Part shown: piece after piece, positions 32,444-42,585 of the stretch
How the letters are laid out: each line of letters starts with the position of its first letter
Position numbering within the stretch: the first letter of the stretch is position 1
From: Exilibacterium tricleocarpae
Lineage (GTDB): Bacteria > Pseudomonadota > Gammaproteobacteria > Pseudomonadales > Cellvibrionaceae
Assembly (NCBI RefSeq): GCF_007004655.1
Contig: NZ_ML660094.1
Coordinates: 248,001-312,000 of the forward strand
DNA length: 64,000 bases
Reading direction: 5' to 3'
Position numbers and translations under genes: made by a program
Notes under the pieces: generated by a model
What the model was told of the DNA's origin: nothing
The model's input: only the letters and a program-made list of their open reading frames with translations
Databases searched by the model: none

Positions 32444-34453
32444 CTACCCCCCTTCGGCGGCGGCTTTGGCTCCGCCGGGCGCCGGTGTCGGCGCAGCGGC
32501 GGCCCGGCTGCGCTTGATCCGGTAGCGTTTATCACTGATCGCCAGGGTACCGCCGAGCGACATAAAAATCGCGCCGAGCCAAATCCAGCGCACAAAAGGT
32601 TTATCGTGTACCCTTATGGCCCAGGCATCACCGTCCAGCGGCTCCCCCATGGCGACGTAGATATCGCGCCAGAAACCCGCGTCGATGGCCGCCTCGGTCA
32701 TAATATTGCCACCGGCCAGGTAGCGGCGCTTCTGCGGGCGCAACGTGGTGATCAGCTTGTCCCCCTGGTACACCAGCAGATTGGCCTGGTCGGCTATATA
32801 GTTGGGACCGCGGACCTGCTCCAGCGAATCGAGTTCGAAGCGGTAGGCACCCACCTCGACGGCCTGCTTTGGCACCATGCGAAGATCGCGCTGGTCACTG
32901 TAAACGGTGTTCAGCACCACCCCCATCAACGTCACGGCGACACCGACGTGGGCGCTGACCATGCCGTAATACCCCGGCGTCAATTTTTTCAGACCGCGCC
33001 AGCCGCTCTTATCGTTGCGCAGCTTGTGGCGCATATCGGCGACCATGGCCAGTATCACCCAGGTGCCGATGGCAACGGCCAAAGCCGCGCCGAAGCTGTA
33101 GTCGAAGTCTGAGCCGAGCGCGTAGAGCCAGGGAAACACCGCCCCCACCACCAGCGCCAGCACCGCCGGCGCGGTGAGCCAGCGAAGCAACTGCTCGGGT
33201 CGGGTGCGTTTCCAGTTCAGCATCACACCGACACCGATCAGTACGCTCAAAACACCCATAAACGGCACAAAAAACAAATTGAAAAACGGCGGCCCCACCG
33301 ACACCTTGCCCCACTCGAGCGCGTCGGCCAGCAGCGGGTACAGCGTTCCCAACAGCACCGTCGCGGTGACCACCACCAACACAATGTTGTTGATCAGCAA
33401 AAACGCCTCGCGCGACAGCGGCGTAAAACTCACCACACTTTTTACCACCGGCGCCCGCCGCGCATACAGCGTCAGCGAGGAGACCATCACCACGCCCAAA
33501 AACCCTAGAATAAAGACGCCGCGCTCCGGATCGTTGGCGAAAGCATGCACCGAGGTCAGCACCCCGGAGCGAACCAGGAAGGTACCCAGCAGGCTGAGGG
33601 AAAACGCCAGCAGCGCCAGCAGGATGGTCCAACTTTTAAAAACGCCGCGCTTTTCGGTCGCTGCCAGGGAATGAATCAACGCCGTGCCCACCAGCCAGGG
33701 CATAAACGAGGCGTTTTCCACCGGGTCCCAAAACCACCAGCCGCCCCAGCCGAGTTCGTAGTAGGCCCACCAACTGCCGAGTGCGATACCGAGGGTCAGA
33801 AACGCCCAGGCAATCGTGGTCCAGGGCCGCGACCAGCGCGCCCAGGCGGTGTCGAGACGGCCCGACAACAGCGCGGCGACGGCAAATGCAAAGGCCACCG
33901 AAAACCCCACATAACCCATATAGAGCATGGGGGGATGGACAATCAGCCCGAAGTCCTGCAGCAGCGGATTCAGATCGCTGCCCTCGGCCGGGGCGTGGGG
34001 CAGATAGCGGTCGAACGGATTGGAGGTGAGCAACATAAACAACATGAAACCGACCCCGATCATCCCCATCACCGACAGCACCCGCGCCAGCATTTCCAGC
34101 GGCAGGTTCTTGCTGAACAGGGCGACGGCGAAAGTCCACACGGCCAGGATCAACATCCACAGCAACAGCGAGCCCTCATGGCCGCCCCACACGGCGCTGA
34201 TTTTGTAATGCATCGGCAGCAACGTGTTGGAATGGTTGGCCACGTATTGCACGGAAAAATCGTCGTGGGCAAAAGCCCAGCACAGGCAGAGAAACGCAAT
34301 CCCTACAAACACAAACAAACCGGCGGACAGCGAGCGGCCGCTGGCCATCCACACCGGGTTGCCGAGCGCTGTGCCGGCGATCGGCAAGACCGCCAGCGCC
34401 AGGGTCAGAAACAGCGCCAGGATCAGCGCAAAATGACCTAATTCAGGTACCAT
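32444..34453 (-). CDS. ccmF: Haem lyase subunit CcmF
   Basis: A 669-residue inner-membrane protein with many transmembrane helices. The haem-handling WWD domain is clear (WGGWWFWDPVENASFMPWL), and the periplasmic histidines expected around it are present. With CcmH and CcmI it ligates haem to apocytochrome c. The ATG at 34453 gives the typical MVPELGHFALILAL start; upstream frame lacks similarity. It overlaps the end of ccmE by 11 nt. The C-terminal tail is short, Pro/Ala-rich and rather unusual. Confidence 0.95.
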   Translation of the reverse strand: MVPELGHFALILALFLTLALAVLPIAGTALGNPVWMASGRSLSAGLFVFVGIAFLCLCWAFAHDDFSVQYVANHSNTLLPMHYKISAVWGGHEGSLLLWMLILAVWTFAVALFSKNLPLEMLARVLSVMGMIGVGFMLFMLLTSNPFDRYLPHAPAEGSDLNPLLQDFGLIVHPPMLYMGYVGFSVAFAFAVAALLSGRLDTAWARWSRPWTTIAWAFLTLGIALGSWWAYYELGWGGWWFWDPVENASFMPWLVGTALIHSLAATEKRGVFKSWTILLALLAFSLSLLGTFLVRSGVLTSVHAFANDPERGVFILGFLGVVMVSSLTLYARRAPVVKSVVSFTPLSREAFLLINNIVLVVVTATVLLGTLYPLLADALEWGKVSVGPPFFNLFFVPFMGVLSVLIGVGVMLNWKRTRPEQLLRWLTAPAVLALVVGAVFPWLYALGSDFDYSFGAALAVAIGTWVILAMVADMRHKLRNDKSGWRGLKKLTPGYYGMVSAHVGVAVTLMGVVLNTVYSDQRDLRMVPKQAVEVGAYRFELDSLEQVRGPNYIADQANLLVYQGDKLITTLRPQKRRYLAGGNIMTEAAIDAGFWRDIYVAMGEPLDGDAWAIRVHDKPFVRWIWLGAIFMSLGGTLAISDKRYRIKRSRAAAAPTPAPGGAKAAAEGG

Positions 34454-34907
34454 AATCCAACCCCTCGCAAACGGCCTGATGTTCGTTGGTGTTCTGTACC
34501 GTATCGGCAACTTCGGACGGGGTGTAAGTCTCGTCGTGCTTGGCCAGCACCTGGCTGGCCTGAAATACGCCGTCGCCGTCGAGACGACCGTGGACCACCG
34601 CCGCTTCACCCTCGGCAAAGAGGTCCGGCAGAATACCCTCGTACTGCACCTGTAACTGGGCGGCGCCGTCGGTTACCAGAAAACTGACCGCCAGGCTGTC
34701 ACCGGCGCGCTCGACGCTGCCCGGCAGTACGCAACCGCCGGCGCGAATCAGGGTATCGACCGGCGCCTCACCCGACACAATTTTCGACGGCGGATAAAAC
34801 AAATTGATATTTTCCCGCAGCGCGTAGGCCATCAGACCGACTGCCAGACTGGAAAAACACACGATAAAAATCACGAACATTAAACGCTGTTTTCGAATCG
34901 GGTGCAT
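34443..34907 (-). CDS. ccmE: Haem chaperone CcmE
   Basis: A 154-residue protein: one N-terminal helix (LMFVIFIVCFSSLAVGLMAY) and a periplasmic OB-fold domain. The covalent haem-binding histidine is in the conserved LAKHDETYTP segment. It carries haem from CcmABC to CcmF. The ATG at 34907 yields the normal MHPIRKQRL start. It is 22 nt after ccmD. The C-terminal tail after the haem site is longer than the minimal domain and variable, as usual. Confidence 0.94.
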   Translation of the reverse strand: MHPIRKQRLMFVIFIVCFSSLAVGLMAYALRENINLFYPPSKIVSGEAPVDTLIRAGGCVLPGSVERAGDSLAVSFLVTDGAAQLQVQYEGILPDLFAEGEAAVVHGRLDGDGVFQASQVLAKHDETYTPSEVADTVQNTNEHQAVCEGLDYGT

Positions 34908-34929
34908 AGACGTCACATCATCAGTAAGG

Positions 34930-35139
34930 TTATTGCCGCGCGGTCTCGAGACGCGTTTGATTAGCGGCCTGGATTTGCTGTTGGCGGCGCTGTTGCGCGA
35001 TGAAGCGGCGGCGTTTGCGCAGCGGTGCCACCACCAGGTACAACAGGCCCAACGCCGTGACCGCATAACAACTCCAGACGTAGGGCCCGTGCCCCGACAT
35101 CATCATAAAATCGGCCAGCGATGTAAACTGAAATTCCAT
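34930..35139 (-). CDS. ccmD: Haem exporter accessory protein CcmD
   Basis: A 69-residue protein with one membrane helix (YVWSCYAVTALGLLYLVVAP) followed by a basic cytoplasmic tail (RKRRRFIAQQRRQQQ), the standard CcmD form. It releases holo-CcmE from the CcmABC complex. The ATG at 35139 shares its A with the last base of the ccmC stop codon (1-nt overlap), showing tight coupling. Confidence 0.9.
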   Translation of the reverse strand: MEFQFTSLADFMMMSGHGPYVWSCYAVTALGLLYLVVAPLRKRRRFIAQQRRQQQIQAANQTRLETARQ

Positions 35140-35891
35140 CAGCGCGCCTCCCCGGCACCGGTGACCAGTTGCTGTACCCATTTCGTGCGCTTCTCCCGCT
35201 GCAAAACTTCGGCGCGCGTGTACAGAATCAACGCCACCGTATACAGGCAGTAAACGCCGGCAATCATGGTCAGCAACGGATAAAGCATCGAGGGATGGAT
35301 AGTCGACTCAGAGGTAAACTTGATCGTCGCCGGCTGGTGCAGGGTATACCACCAGTCCACCGATTTATAAATAATCGGAATGTTTACCGTGCCCACCAGC
35401 GCCAGGATGGCGCTCGCTTTCGTGGCGGTGTCGTGGCTCTGGTAAGCTTCCTGCAACGCGATGACACCCAGATACAGAAACAGCATCAACACCATAAACG
35501 CGGTGCGCGCGTCCCACACCCACCAGGTGCCCCAGGTGGGCTTGCCCCAGACCGCTCCGGTAAACAGCGCCAGAAACGTCAACATGGCTCCGACAATGGC
35601 GGCCGACTTCATCATCATGTAAGCCAGCTTCATACGCCAAATCAGCCCCACCGCGCCGCTGATCGCCATCACGTAATAACCTGCCAGCGATACAACCGCA
35701 GTGGGCATATGAATATAAATAATACGGTAACTGTTTCCCTGCTTGGCATCCGCCGGTGCAAACGCCAGGCCCCAGATGCTCCCCACCACCAGCAGCAGCG
35801 CGGTTACCGCTGTCAGCCAGGGCAGCCAGTTGCCCGACTTTTCATAAAACCAGCGCGGGGAACCCAGCCGGTGAAACCATTGCCATGTCAC
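35139..35891 (-). CDS. ccmC: Haem exporter protein CcmC
   Basis: A 250-residue inner-membrane protein with six predicted helices. The tryptophan-rich haem-binding motif WGTWWVWDARTAF lies in the periplasmic loop, flanked by the two conserved histidines (YIHMPTAVV and STIHPSMLY). It loads haem onto CcmE with CcmA, B and D. An unusual ~330 bp gap separates it from ccmB, whereas the rest of the operon is packed. Confidence 0.95.
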   Translation of the reverse strand: MTWQWFHRLGSPRWFYEKSGNWLPWLTAVTALLLVVGSIWGLAFAPADAKQGNSYRIIYIHMPTAVVSLAGYYVMAISGAVGLIWRMKLAYMMMKSAAIVGAMLTFLALFTGAVWGKPTWGTWWVWDARTAFMVLMLFLYLGVIALQEAYQSHDTATKASAILALVGTVNIPIIYKSVDWWYTLHQPATIKFTSESTIHPSMLYPLLTMIAGVYCLYTVALILYTRAEVLQREKRTKWVQQLVTGAGEAR

Positions 35892-36220
35892 AGTGCTATC
35901 TCTCCACCGTTTTTTCTACCCAATCATTTGTCCTCGTTAAGTGGTCGACGCATTATCGACGGGTCGCCTGCTGCCGGGGGGACTTCCTTACCCGCCCGCT
36001 CATTATCCGGTTAACCGCTACCCGCTTGCACTGCGCCCGATCAACTGAATCTCACACCTGCGCCATTTCCAGACAGCTCGGATAGCAGGCCGGCCGCCGC
36101 TGCTGTGGTTATCGCCTGCCAGTCACTCCATGGTCGCAGGCATGTGTCGCCGGTGAGGCTCCGGCATCCGGCAGCGTTTCCGGCATTGTGCCCGATACCA
36201 CCGCGCAGTGGCGTGATTTA
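35892..36220. other. Unusual non-coding gap within the ccm operon
   Basis: About 330 bp between ccmB and ccmC, where other members of the operon overlap. No open frame with a plausible start and no strong hairpin were found. It may hold a separate promoter for ccmCDEFG, or be the scar of a lost gene or inserted element. Confidence 0.5.
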
Positions 36221-36925
36221 TCACCCGTTAACGCCGATTCGCAGGGCACCGGCCGCTGCCAGAGGACCCATTATAATAGCCAATGCCAACATTGCCCCAA
36301 GGATTGCCAGTTGCGGCCCCACCAAAAACCCATCAATGGCGTTGCGCACGGCACCGGCACCGAAAATCAGCACCGGCGTATACAGGGGCATAATGATCAG
36401 CGACAGCAATAACCCGCCCTTGCGCAAGGCCACGGTGAGCGCGGCACCGACCGCGCCGATCAGACTCAGACTGCCGGTGCCGAGCAACAGGCTCAGGCAC
36501 AGGGGCCAGTAGCCGGCTTCCGGTAGCGACAGCAATACCCCCAGCAGCGGCGCCATCAAGGTCAGTGGCAGACCGGTCACCAGCCAGTGCGCCAGCACCT
36601 TGGCAAACACCATCAGATACAGCGGCTGCGGACTGATCAGCAGTTGCTCCAGGGAACCGTCATCGAAATCGCTGCGAAACAGGCTGTCCAGTGACAACAG
36701 CGTCGACAACAGCGCCACCACCCAGATCAGACCCGGTGCCAGGGTCGCCAGTACCGCCGGCTCCGGGGTGATACTCAGGGGCACCATGGTGATGACGATA
36801 AGGAAAAATACCAGCGGATTGGCGATCTCACCCCGGTGGCGATAGGCGAGAGTCAGGTCGCGCCGCAACACCGCGGCAAATGCGGCGCCGACACTCGGGG
36901 ACGGCAGTGGTGCCGGCGCGTTCAC
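36221..36925 (-). CDS. ccmB: Haem exporter permease CcmB
   Basis: A 234-residue inner-membrane protein with six helices, full family length. The N-terminal LRRDLTLAYRHRGEIANPLVFF and the SLFRSDFDDGSLEQLLISP segment are typical of CcmB. It forms the ABC-type transporter with CcmA that supplies energy for releasing holo-CcmE. It starts with GTG overlapping the ccmA stop by 4 nt. Confidence 0.94.
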   Translation of the reverse strand: MNAPAPLPSPSVGAAFAAVLRRDLTLAYRHRGEIANPLVFFLIVITMVPLSITPEPAVLATLAPGLIWVVALLSTLLSLDSLFRSDFDDGSLEQLLISPQPLYLMVFAKVLAHWLVTGLPLTLMAPLLGVLLSLPEAGYWPLCLSLLLGTGSLSLIGAVGAALTVALRKGGLLLSLIIMPLYTPVLIFGAGAVRNAIDGFLVGPQLAILGAMLALAIIMGPLAAAGALRIGVNG

Positions 36926-37596
36926 GAAAAATCCCCCGCAGCGGCCATCATCGCGTCGCTGTCGGCCTGGAAATCCAGCAAATCCAGCCGCCTGACGCCC
37001 GCCAGCCCCAGCTCCTGGTGAGTGGTGAGAACCACCGAGCCGCCGCCCGAGGCATGTTCCAGCAGCAACCGCTCGAGCGCGGCGACGCCCTGTTTATCGA
37101 TGGCGGTAAACGGCTCGTCAAGCACCCAGATACGGGCCGGCGTCTGGTAGAGTCGCGCCAGGGCCACCCGGCGCAACTGGCCCGCCGACAGCGCATAACA
37201 GGGCACATCCTCGTAGCCGTGCAGACCCACCTCGCGCAGCGCCTGCTCGATCGGCATCTGTACATGGCCGCTGCTCAAACCGCTGAACCAGCGCAGGTTT
37301 TCCCGCGGACTCAGGGCTTTTTTCACACTGGGCTGGTGGCCCAGGTAGAGCAGGTGGTTGAGATAATCCAGGCGCCGGCGGCGCAGGTCGTCTTCACCCC
37401 AGTAGAGTCGGCCGGAAAAATCGTGGGATACCGTGGTGAGAATACGCAGCAAGGTGGTCTTGCCGCTGCCGTTAGGCCCCGCAATCTGCACGATATCGCC
37501 GGCGCAGACCCGCAGGTTCAAGTTGTAAAAGAGGATTCGCTCATCCCGTTCACAGCAAAGGTTACGCGCTTCGATAACAGGTGTGGTCAATTTCAA
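36922..37596 (-). CDS. ccmA: Haem exporter ATPase CcmA
   Basis: A 224-residue ABC ATPase. Walker A GPNGSGKTT, signature LSAGQLRRVALARL and Walker B IWVLDEPFTAID are all intact, with the H-loop in LTTHQELG. It energises release of haem-loaded CcmE. The best start is a TTG at 37596 (MKLTTPVIEARN); no ATG lies nearby in frame. It is the first gene of the ccm operon; its promoter should lie in the 37597-37946 gap shared with the divergent sulfurtransferase. Confidence 0.93.
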   Translation of the reverse strand: MKLTTPVIEARNLCCERDERILFYNLNLRVCAGDIVQIAGPNGSGKTTLLRILTTVSHDFSGRLYWGEDDLRRRRLDYLNHLLYLGHQPSVKKALSPRENLRWFSGLSSGHVQMPIEQALREVGLHGYEDVPCYALSAGQLRRVALARLYQTPARIWVLDEPFTAIDKQGVAALERLLLEHASGGGSVVLTTHQELGLAGVRRLDLLDFQADSDAMMAAAGDFS

Positions 37597-37946
37597 CTCT
37601 ATTCGGGTTTGACTCGCCTTCCGGTTTCGTTCGCCTTCCGGTCCAGTTCGCCGTTCGGTTTAATCCGCCTTCGGACTCGGGCGGTTTCATTCGTCTTTCG
37701 CTTTGAATCGCCTTCAGGCGCGGGGCTAGACCGGCATTCAGGTGTCAGCCGCTGGGGATTATAACGAGCCACAGCTTTTTTGCACTAGGAAGCCGCACCC
37801 CGCCCGACAGGGCCGCCGTACGGCCGCTACTGCGACCCAGGCCACAAAACCGGCGTGCAGTCGTCGCGCCGCAGCGTTTGCATGGGCACATTATTGAACT
37901 TAGCGACCTCGCGACAGCGCTATCGGGACAAATACTGTTGTAACAT
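37597..37946. other. Divergent promoter region with degenerate repeats
   Basis: Between ccmA and the sulfurtransferase gene. From 37612 to 37715 the sequence repeats a T/C-GCCTTCCGGT(T) motif about six times in degenerate form (TTCGCCTTCCGGTTTCG and variants). Promoters for both genes should lie here but none stands out. No gene was recognised. Confidence 0.5.
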
Positions 37947-38801
37947 ATGTTCCCCATGACAGACGCTCTCTTACTATCGGCCGCCGAACTGAGGCGGCGA
38001 CTCGGTCCCGACACCGTCGTCATCGACTGTCGTTTCTCCCTGGCTGACCCGCGGCTCGGCTACCGGCAGTACCGCGAGGGGCATGTGCCGGGCGCCCACT
38101 ACTTCTCCCTCGATATGGATATGTCCGGCCCGGTGGCGCCCCATGGCGGCCGCCACCCGCTGCCGGACACCAAGGATTTTGTCGCCAAACTGCGCGCAAC
38201 AGGCGTTAACAACGACTCGCTGGTGGTGGCCTACGACGATAGCGGGTTGGCTTTTGCGGCGCGCCTGTGGTGGTTGCTGCGCTATTGCGGCCACACCCGT
38301 GTGGCGCTGTTGCAGGGCGGCTTCAGCGCCTGGTCAAACGCCGGTTACCCGCGCGACCGGCGCACCCCCGACAGCGACAACGGCACCTTTGACCCGCGCT
38401 TGCAGCTCGATTGGGTGGTGGATGTGGAACAGGTGCAGAGACTGGTGAAACGAGGCTCGGCAGTGCTGATCGACTCCCGCGAGGCGCATCGCTATCGGGG
38501 CGAAGAGGAGCCTGTAGACCCGGTGGCCGGTCATATTCCGGGCGCGCTGAACTTTCCCTGGCAGGACGCCATCGACGGCGGCGGCTGCGCCCTGCCCGCC
38601 GCGGGGCAACAGGCGCGTTGGCAAGCGCTGCCGGACGATCGCAATCTGGTGGTCTACTGCGGCTCGGGCGTGACCGCCTGCGTCAACCTGCTGTCGCTGC
38701 ATATGGCCGGCAAACAAGCCAGGCTTTATCCGGGCAGTTGGAGCGACTGGTGTTCCTACCCGCAGTTGCCGGTTGCCACCCAGGTCTCTCAACCGGGTTA
38801 A
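37947..38801 (+). CDS. sseA: Thiosulfate/3-mercaptopyruvate sulfurtransferase
   Basis: A 284-residue tandem rhodanese. The first, inactive domain includes DCRFSLADPRLGYRQYREGHVPGA; the second has the active loop CGSGVTA with the catalytic Cys at 238. The loop CGSGVT is the type found in 3-mercaptopyruvate and thiosulfate sulfurtransferases. It moves sulfane sulfur to thiols or cyanide in the cytosol. ATG at 37947 or 37956 are both possible. It stands alone between ccm and msrA. Confidence 0.87.
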   Translation: MFPMTDALLLSAAELRRRLGPDTVVIDCRFSLADPRLGYRQYREGHVPGAHYFSLDMDMSGPVAPHGGRHPLPDTKDFVAKLRATGVNNDSLVVAYDDSGLAFAARLWWLLRYCGHTRVALLQGGFSAWSNAGYPRDRRTPDSDNGTFDPRLQLDWVVDVEQVQRLVKRGSAVLIDSREAHRYRGEEEPVDPVAGHIPGALNFPWQDAIDGGGCALPAAGQQARWQALPDDRNLVVYCGSGVTACVNLLSLHMAGKQARLYPGSWSDWCSYPQLPVATQVSQPG

Positions 38802-38871
38802 CCCATCAACCTCAGTAATTCGCAAGTCTGCACAGCCGCCAGCCAAATAGCCGCCTTGCCTGAACGGCCCT

Positions 38872-39504
38872 TCAGTTCGAGTAACAGACCCCGGTGCCGC
38901 CCAGGCCGCAGTATCCGCCGGGGTTTTTGGCCAGGTACTGCTGGTGGTAATCCTCCGCGTAGTAAAACGGCGGCGCCGGCTGGATTTCGGTGGCGATGGT
39001 GCCGTAGTCGGCCGCTTCCAGCGCCTGTTGGAACGTCGCTCGGGACTGCTCCGCCAGCGCCTGCTGAGCGTCGGAGAAGGTATAGATACCGGAGCGGTAC
39101 TGGGTGCCTATATCGTTACCCTGACGCATGCCCTGGGTGGGATCGTGGGCCTCCCAAAACGTTTTCAGCAGTTCCTCGTAACTGACGGCTGCGGGGTCAA
39201 ACACTACCAGCACAACCTCGTTGTGTCCGGTCAGCCCGCTACAGACCTCCTCATAGCTCGGGTTGGGCGTAAAGCCGCCGGCATAGCCCACCGCGGTGGT
39301 GTAAACACCCTCGCGCTCCCAGAAGCGCCGCTCGGCACCCCAAAAGCAACCCAGCCCAAACAGGGCCGACTGCAGATGCGCCGCAAACGGCGGCTGTACC
39401 GGGTTGTTATTGACGAAATGGCGGTTCACCACCGGCATGGGGTCACTGCGCCCGGGCAGGGCCGCGCCCGGCTCCGGCATTTGGGTTTTGTACTGGCTGC
39501 CCAT
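38872..39504 (-). CDS. msrA: Peptide methionine-(S)-sulfoxide reductase
   Basis: A 210-residue MsrA. The catalytic Cys is in [13 protein letters not shown], followed by the AVGYAGG motif, and the resolving cysteines sit in the C-terminal [14 protein letters not shown]. It repairs methionine-S-sulfoxide in proteins. The ATG at 39504 has GGAGG 7 nt upstream. The ~45-residue leader before the core is typical of the long MsrA type. Confidence 0.95.
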   Translation of the reverse strand: MGSQYKTQMPEPGAALPGRSDPMPVVNRHFVNNNPVQPPFAAHLQSALFGLGCFWGAERRFWEREGVYTTAVGYAGGFTPNPSYEEVCSGLTGHNEVVLVVFDPAAVSYEELLKTFWEAHDPTQGMRQGNDIGTQYRSGIYTFSDAQQALAEQSRATFQQALEAADYGTIATEIQPAPPFYYAEDYHQQYLAKNPGGYCGLGGTGVCYSN

Positions 39505-39657
39505 GGTTTGCCTCCTGTTCGACGGAGTCGACAGGATACCATGGCCACCGGCGCCGGCGGCCGGTTTTTTGTGTGCCGCAGGGTTGTGATAACATGGCCG
39601 CACTATCGGCGCCAAAGCGCCAGGGATAGCTTCTGCGCCGGGACAACAAAGCACACA

Positions 39658-41163
39658 ATGCCAGCCAACGAACCTTCTTATTTCGTCGCCGTCGATCTCG
39701 GCTCCAACAGCTTCCATATGTTAATCGCCCGGGAAAAAGACGGCGCTTTGGAAATTGTCGACCGGGTCAAAGACATGGTGCAGATCGCCCGGGGACTGGG
39801 CCGCGACGGCAATCTGTCCACCGAGGCCCAGGCGCGCGCAATTTTGTGCCTCGAATGTTTCAGCGAGCGCATCCGCCAGATTCCCAGTTCCCGGGTGCGC
39901 GCGGTGGGCACCAAAACCCTGCGCGCCGCCCGCAATGCCGAACAGTTCCTGCGCCGTGCTGAGGCGGCGCTCGGTCAACCGATTCAGATCATTTCAGGCT
40001 ATGAGGAGGCACGGCTGGTCTACCTCGGCGTGTCTCACAGCATCGTCGACGATCACCGCAAGCGACTGGTCATCGATATCGGCGGCGGCAGCACTGAGTT
40101 CATCATCGGTCACAACCTCACGCCGCAGCATCTGGAGAGCCTCAGCATCGGCTGTGTCACCTACGCGGAGCGCTACCTGCAACAGGGCGTCACTGCAGAT
40201 GCCATGGGTGCGGCCTACCTCGCCGCCTGTAACGAGTTGGAGCTGATCAGAAATGACTACCGCAACACCGGCTGGGACATTGTCTACGGCGCCTCGGGCA
40301 CCATGCGGGTGATTGCCGAACTGATGCCGAACCACACCGCCGCCGCCGTGATCACCCGCCAGGGGCTCAACAACCTGATCGAGCAGACCATTAACGACGG
40401 TGAGGTGGGCTCACCCAGCGTGTCCAAGTTGCGGCGCGATGTGCTGCCGGCGGGCCTGGCGATACTGAAGGCCATTTTCAGCCAGCTCCAACTTACCGAA
40501 CTGCATGTGGCCGACGCCACGCTCAAAGAAGGCCTTATCTATGACTCTTTGGGTCGCATGGGGCAGCGGGACACCCGCGACCAGACCGTCGAGATGATGT
40601 CGAACCGCTACCAAATCGACCGCGCCCAGGCTGCGCGGGTACAGGACACGGCCCTGGCGCTGCTGGGCCAGCTCTCGCCCACCGACCTGCGCGGCCTGGC
40701 ACCGGAAAAATTGCTGTGTTGGGCGGCCCAATTGCATGAGATCGGCCTGAGCGTGTCCCACTCCGGCCATCACCACCACGGCCACTACCTGTTGAAGCAC
40801 AGCGATATGGCCGGCTTCAGCCGTTACGATCAGCAACTGTTGGCACGGCTGGTGCGTTTTCACCGCCGCAAGCTGCTGGCCGAACCGCTGGACCCCCTGC
40901 ATGAGAGCGAACCGGCCCACACCAACACCGCCGGACTGAGCGGCGACGACCCGCTGCTGCCGCTGGTGCTGTGTCTGCGCCTGGCGGTGCTGCTCAACCG
41001 GGCGCGGGAGACCGTCGACTGCGGCGCCGGTCTCGACTGGCGCGACAACCGGGTCCATATCAGCTTTACCCCCGGCTGGCTCGACCAGCATCCGCTGACG
41101 GCGCGCAGTCTCAGCATTGAAGCTGACTATCTCGCCGGCGTGGGGTTGACCCTGTCTTTTTAG
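39658..41163 (+). CDS. Exopolyphosphatase/pppGpp phosphohydrolase (Ppx/GppA)
   Basis: A 501-residue ASKHA-fold protein. Domain I begins [16 protein letters not shown]; the phosphate loop [11 protein letters not shown] and [13 protein letters not shown] follow, and a C-terminal HD-like helical domain ([24 protein letters not shown]) has the histidines of the Ppx form. It degrades inorganic polyphosphate and may hydrolyse pppGpp, tying it to stress signalling. The ATG at 39658 fits; upstream frame lies antisense to msrA. Ppx and GppA cannot be separated with certainty here. Confidence 0.9.
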   Translation: MPANEPSYFVAVDLGSNSFHMLIAREKDGALEIVDRVKDMVQIARGLGRDGNLSTEAQARAILCLECFSERIRQIPSSRVRAVGTKTLRAARNAEQFLRRAEAALGQPIQIISGYEEARLVYLGVSHSIVDDHRKRLVIDIGGGSTEFIIGHNLTPQHLESLSIGCVTYAERYLQQGVTADAMGAAYLAACNELELIRNDYRNTGWDIVYGASGTMRVIAELMPNHTAAAVITRQGLNNLIEQTINDGEVGSPSVSKLRRDVLPAGLAILKAIFSQLQLTELHVADATLKEGLIYDSLGRMGQRDTRDQTVEMMSNRYQIDRAQAARVQDTALALLGQLSPTDLRGLAPEKLLCWAAQLHEIGLSVSHSGHHHHGHYLLKHSDMAGFSRYDQQLLARLVRFHRRKLLAEPLDPLHESEPAHTNTAGLSGDDPLLPLVLCLRLAVLLNRARETVDCGAGLDWRDNRVHISFTPGWLDQHPLTARSLSIEADYLAGVGLTLSF

Positions 41164-41189
41164 GGGCCTGCTCCGTCCTCCTACTAAAC

Positions 41190-41252
41190 CTCGCCGCCCT
41201 TGCACTGGCCGCCCTCGCACTGGCCGCCCTCGCACTGGCCGCCCTTGCACTG
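41190..41252. repeat. 15-bp tandem repeat after ppx
   Basis: Four copies of a unit close to CTGGCCGCCCTCGCA, differing only by T/C and one base in the first copy, 27 nt after the stop of the Ppx gene. Purpose unknown; probably slippage. Confidence 0.88.
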
Positions 41253-41447
41253 ATAGATCGGTGAGCCCCCTGCCCCCGGCATCTGCGGGCCTCTTCTAAC
41301 TGACGACACCTCACTATCTGTGCACATGGTCGTTTTTCCGCCGTGCCGGGCGTGCTAGCATGGCGCCATCATCATTGCCGCCCCGGAGATGGGGGGTTGA
41401 ACGGTGTTTTAACTGCTAACAACTTGTCAGTGTGGAGAATAATAATC

Positions 41448-42086
41448 ATGCCGCGCCTTTCCCTCTTCCCTCTGTGCCTGTCGGGCCTGTTAATGGCCGG
41501 CTGCGCCGGTCCGGCCATGAACCAGGCCGAATGCCAGTATGCCGACTGGCGCCAGGTCGGTTATACCGATGGTGCCAGGGGTGCCCTGCGCACCGACTTC
41601 GACCGCTTTCGCGAGGCCTGCGCCGAACACGGTGTAGCGCCGGATTACGAGGCCTACAGCGCCGGCCACGCCGAGGGTACCGAAGAGTTTTGCACCGAGG
41701 ATATCGGCTACACCAAGGGCAAGAGCGGCTACAGTTACAACGGTGTCTGTTCCGGTAGAGGCGCCGATGAATTTTTGCAGGGTTATCGCGCCGGGCGGGA
41801 AATCTACTCAGTACAGCGGGATATGCGGCGTTTGAGTTCGTCGATCAGCGCCCAGCAGCGGCAGTTGGAAAAACTTGCCGATCAGGTTGCCACCAAAGAG
41901 CAGCAAGTCGTCAGTGATCAATCCACGGAGACGCAGCGCGCCCAGGCACTGGTTGAAGTTAAAGAATTGCAGCAGCGCATTGGCGAGTTGGAGGCGGAGC
42001 TGCTGGCCAATGAGCGGCGCAGGGCTGTTATGACAGCGGAATACGACAAAGTCCGTGCGTTTTATCGAGAAAGGTACGGCTATTAA
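41448..42086 (+). CDS. DUF2799 lipoprotein with coiled-coil tail
   Basis: A 212-residue outer-membrane-directed lipoprotein. The lipobox LLMAGC is at residues ~16-21. The mature N-terminal half is a DUF2799 domain, with the repeated D/Y-W-x-x-x-GYTDGARG and GYTKGKSGYSYNGVC motifs. The C-terminal half (residues ~125-205) is a long coiled coil (QRQLEKLADQVATKEQQ, LQQRIGELEAELLANERR). The ATG at 41448 is the start giving a signal peptide; the frame extends upstream without sense. Function unknown. Confidence 0.87.
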   Translation: MPRLSLFPLCLSGLLMAGCAGPAMNQAECQYADWRQVGYTDGARGALRTDFDRFREACAEHGVAPDYEAYSAGHAEGTEEFCTEDIGYTKGKSGYSYNGVCSGRGADEFLQGYRAGREIYSVQRDMRRLSSSISAQQRQLEKLADQVATKEQQVVSDQSTETQRAQALVEVKELQQRIGELEAELLANERRRAVMTAEYDKVRAFYRERYGY

Positions 42087-42109
42087 ATCGCGGGGAAGCT
42101 TTCCGGTTA

Positions 42110-42345
42110 AGTCGAAAGTATGGTGCCACTCCCCTTTCCTTGGCGCACCTCGCCTCGCGACATGCCACCGGAGGGAGTGCCAGTTGACGGTGGCGTGGTT
42201 CTCCTCGAAGGGGTCGGGGTGCTTGAATTTTAACCAGAAAAGACCTGGTCAAAATTCAAGCACCCCGACCCCGCATCGTGGGTTAAAATTCAAGCACCCC
42301 GACCCCGCATCGTGCCACCGGAGGTGGTGCCGTTTGAGGGTGGCT
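42110..42345. repeat. REP-like repeat cluster C with long perfect palindrome
   Basis: The core is a hairpin from 42210 to 42272 with 22-bp perfect arms (GGGGTCGGGGTGCTTGAATT plus two T), an inner ACCAG/CTGGT pairing and a short loop. A second half-arm is repeated at 42281-42306. Flanking modules (TGGTGCCACTCCCC and GCCACCGGAGGTGGTGCCG) are shared with clusters at 11.2, 14.6 and 52.5 kb. The rest of the gap to 42585 shows nothing else. Confidence 0.85.
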
Positions 42346-42585
42346 GCCCTACAAACCAACTCAATGTAGATCGGCGCGACACACTCAGTATGGCGCCTAA
42401 AACACCTTGATAATTGTTGCTTTTCATGACACCATCCGCCAGTTTTTGCGGCTGCGCAGTACTATCGCCAGAGTTGCAGTCCTTATCGACCGAACTTGTT
42501 ATAACAACCACAACCGCCTTCGCCGCGAATGCCACCATTTGCGGTGAGGCCTTTTTCGATCCCAAATTAGAGGGGATGCACGTCG

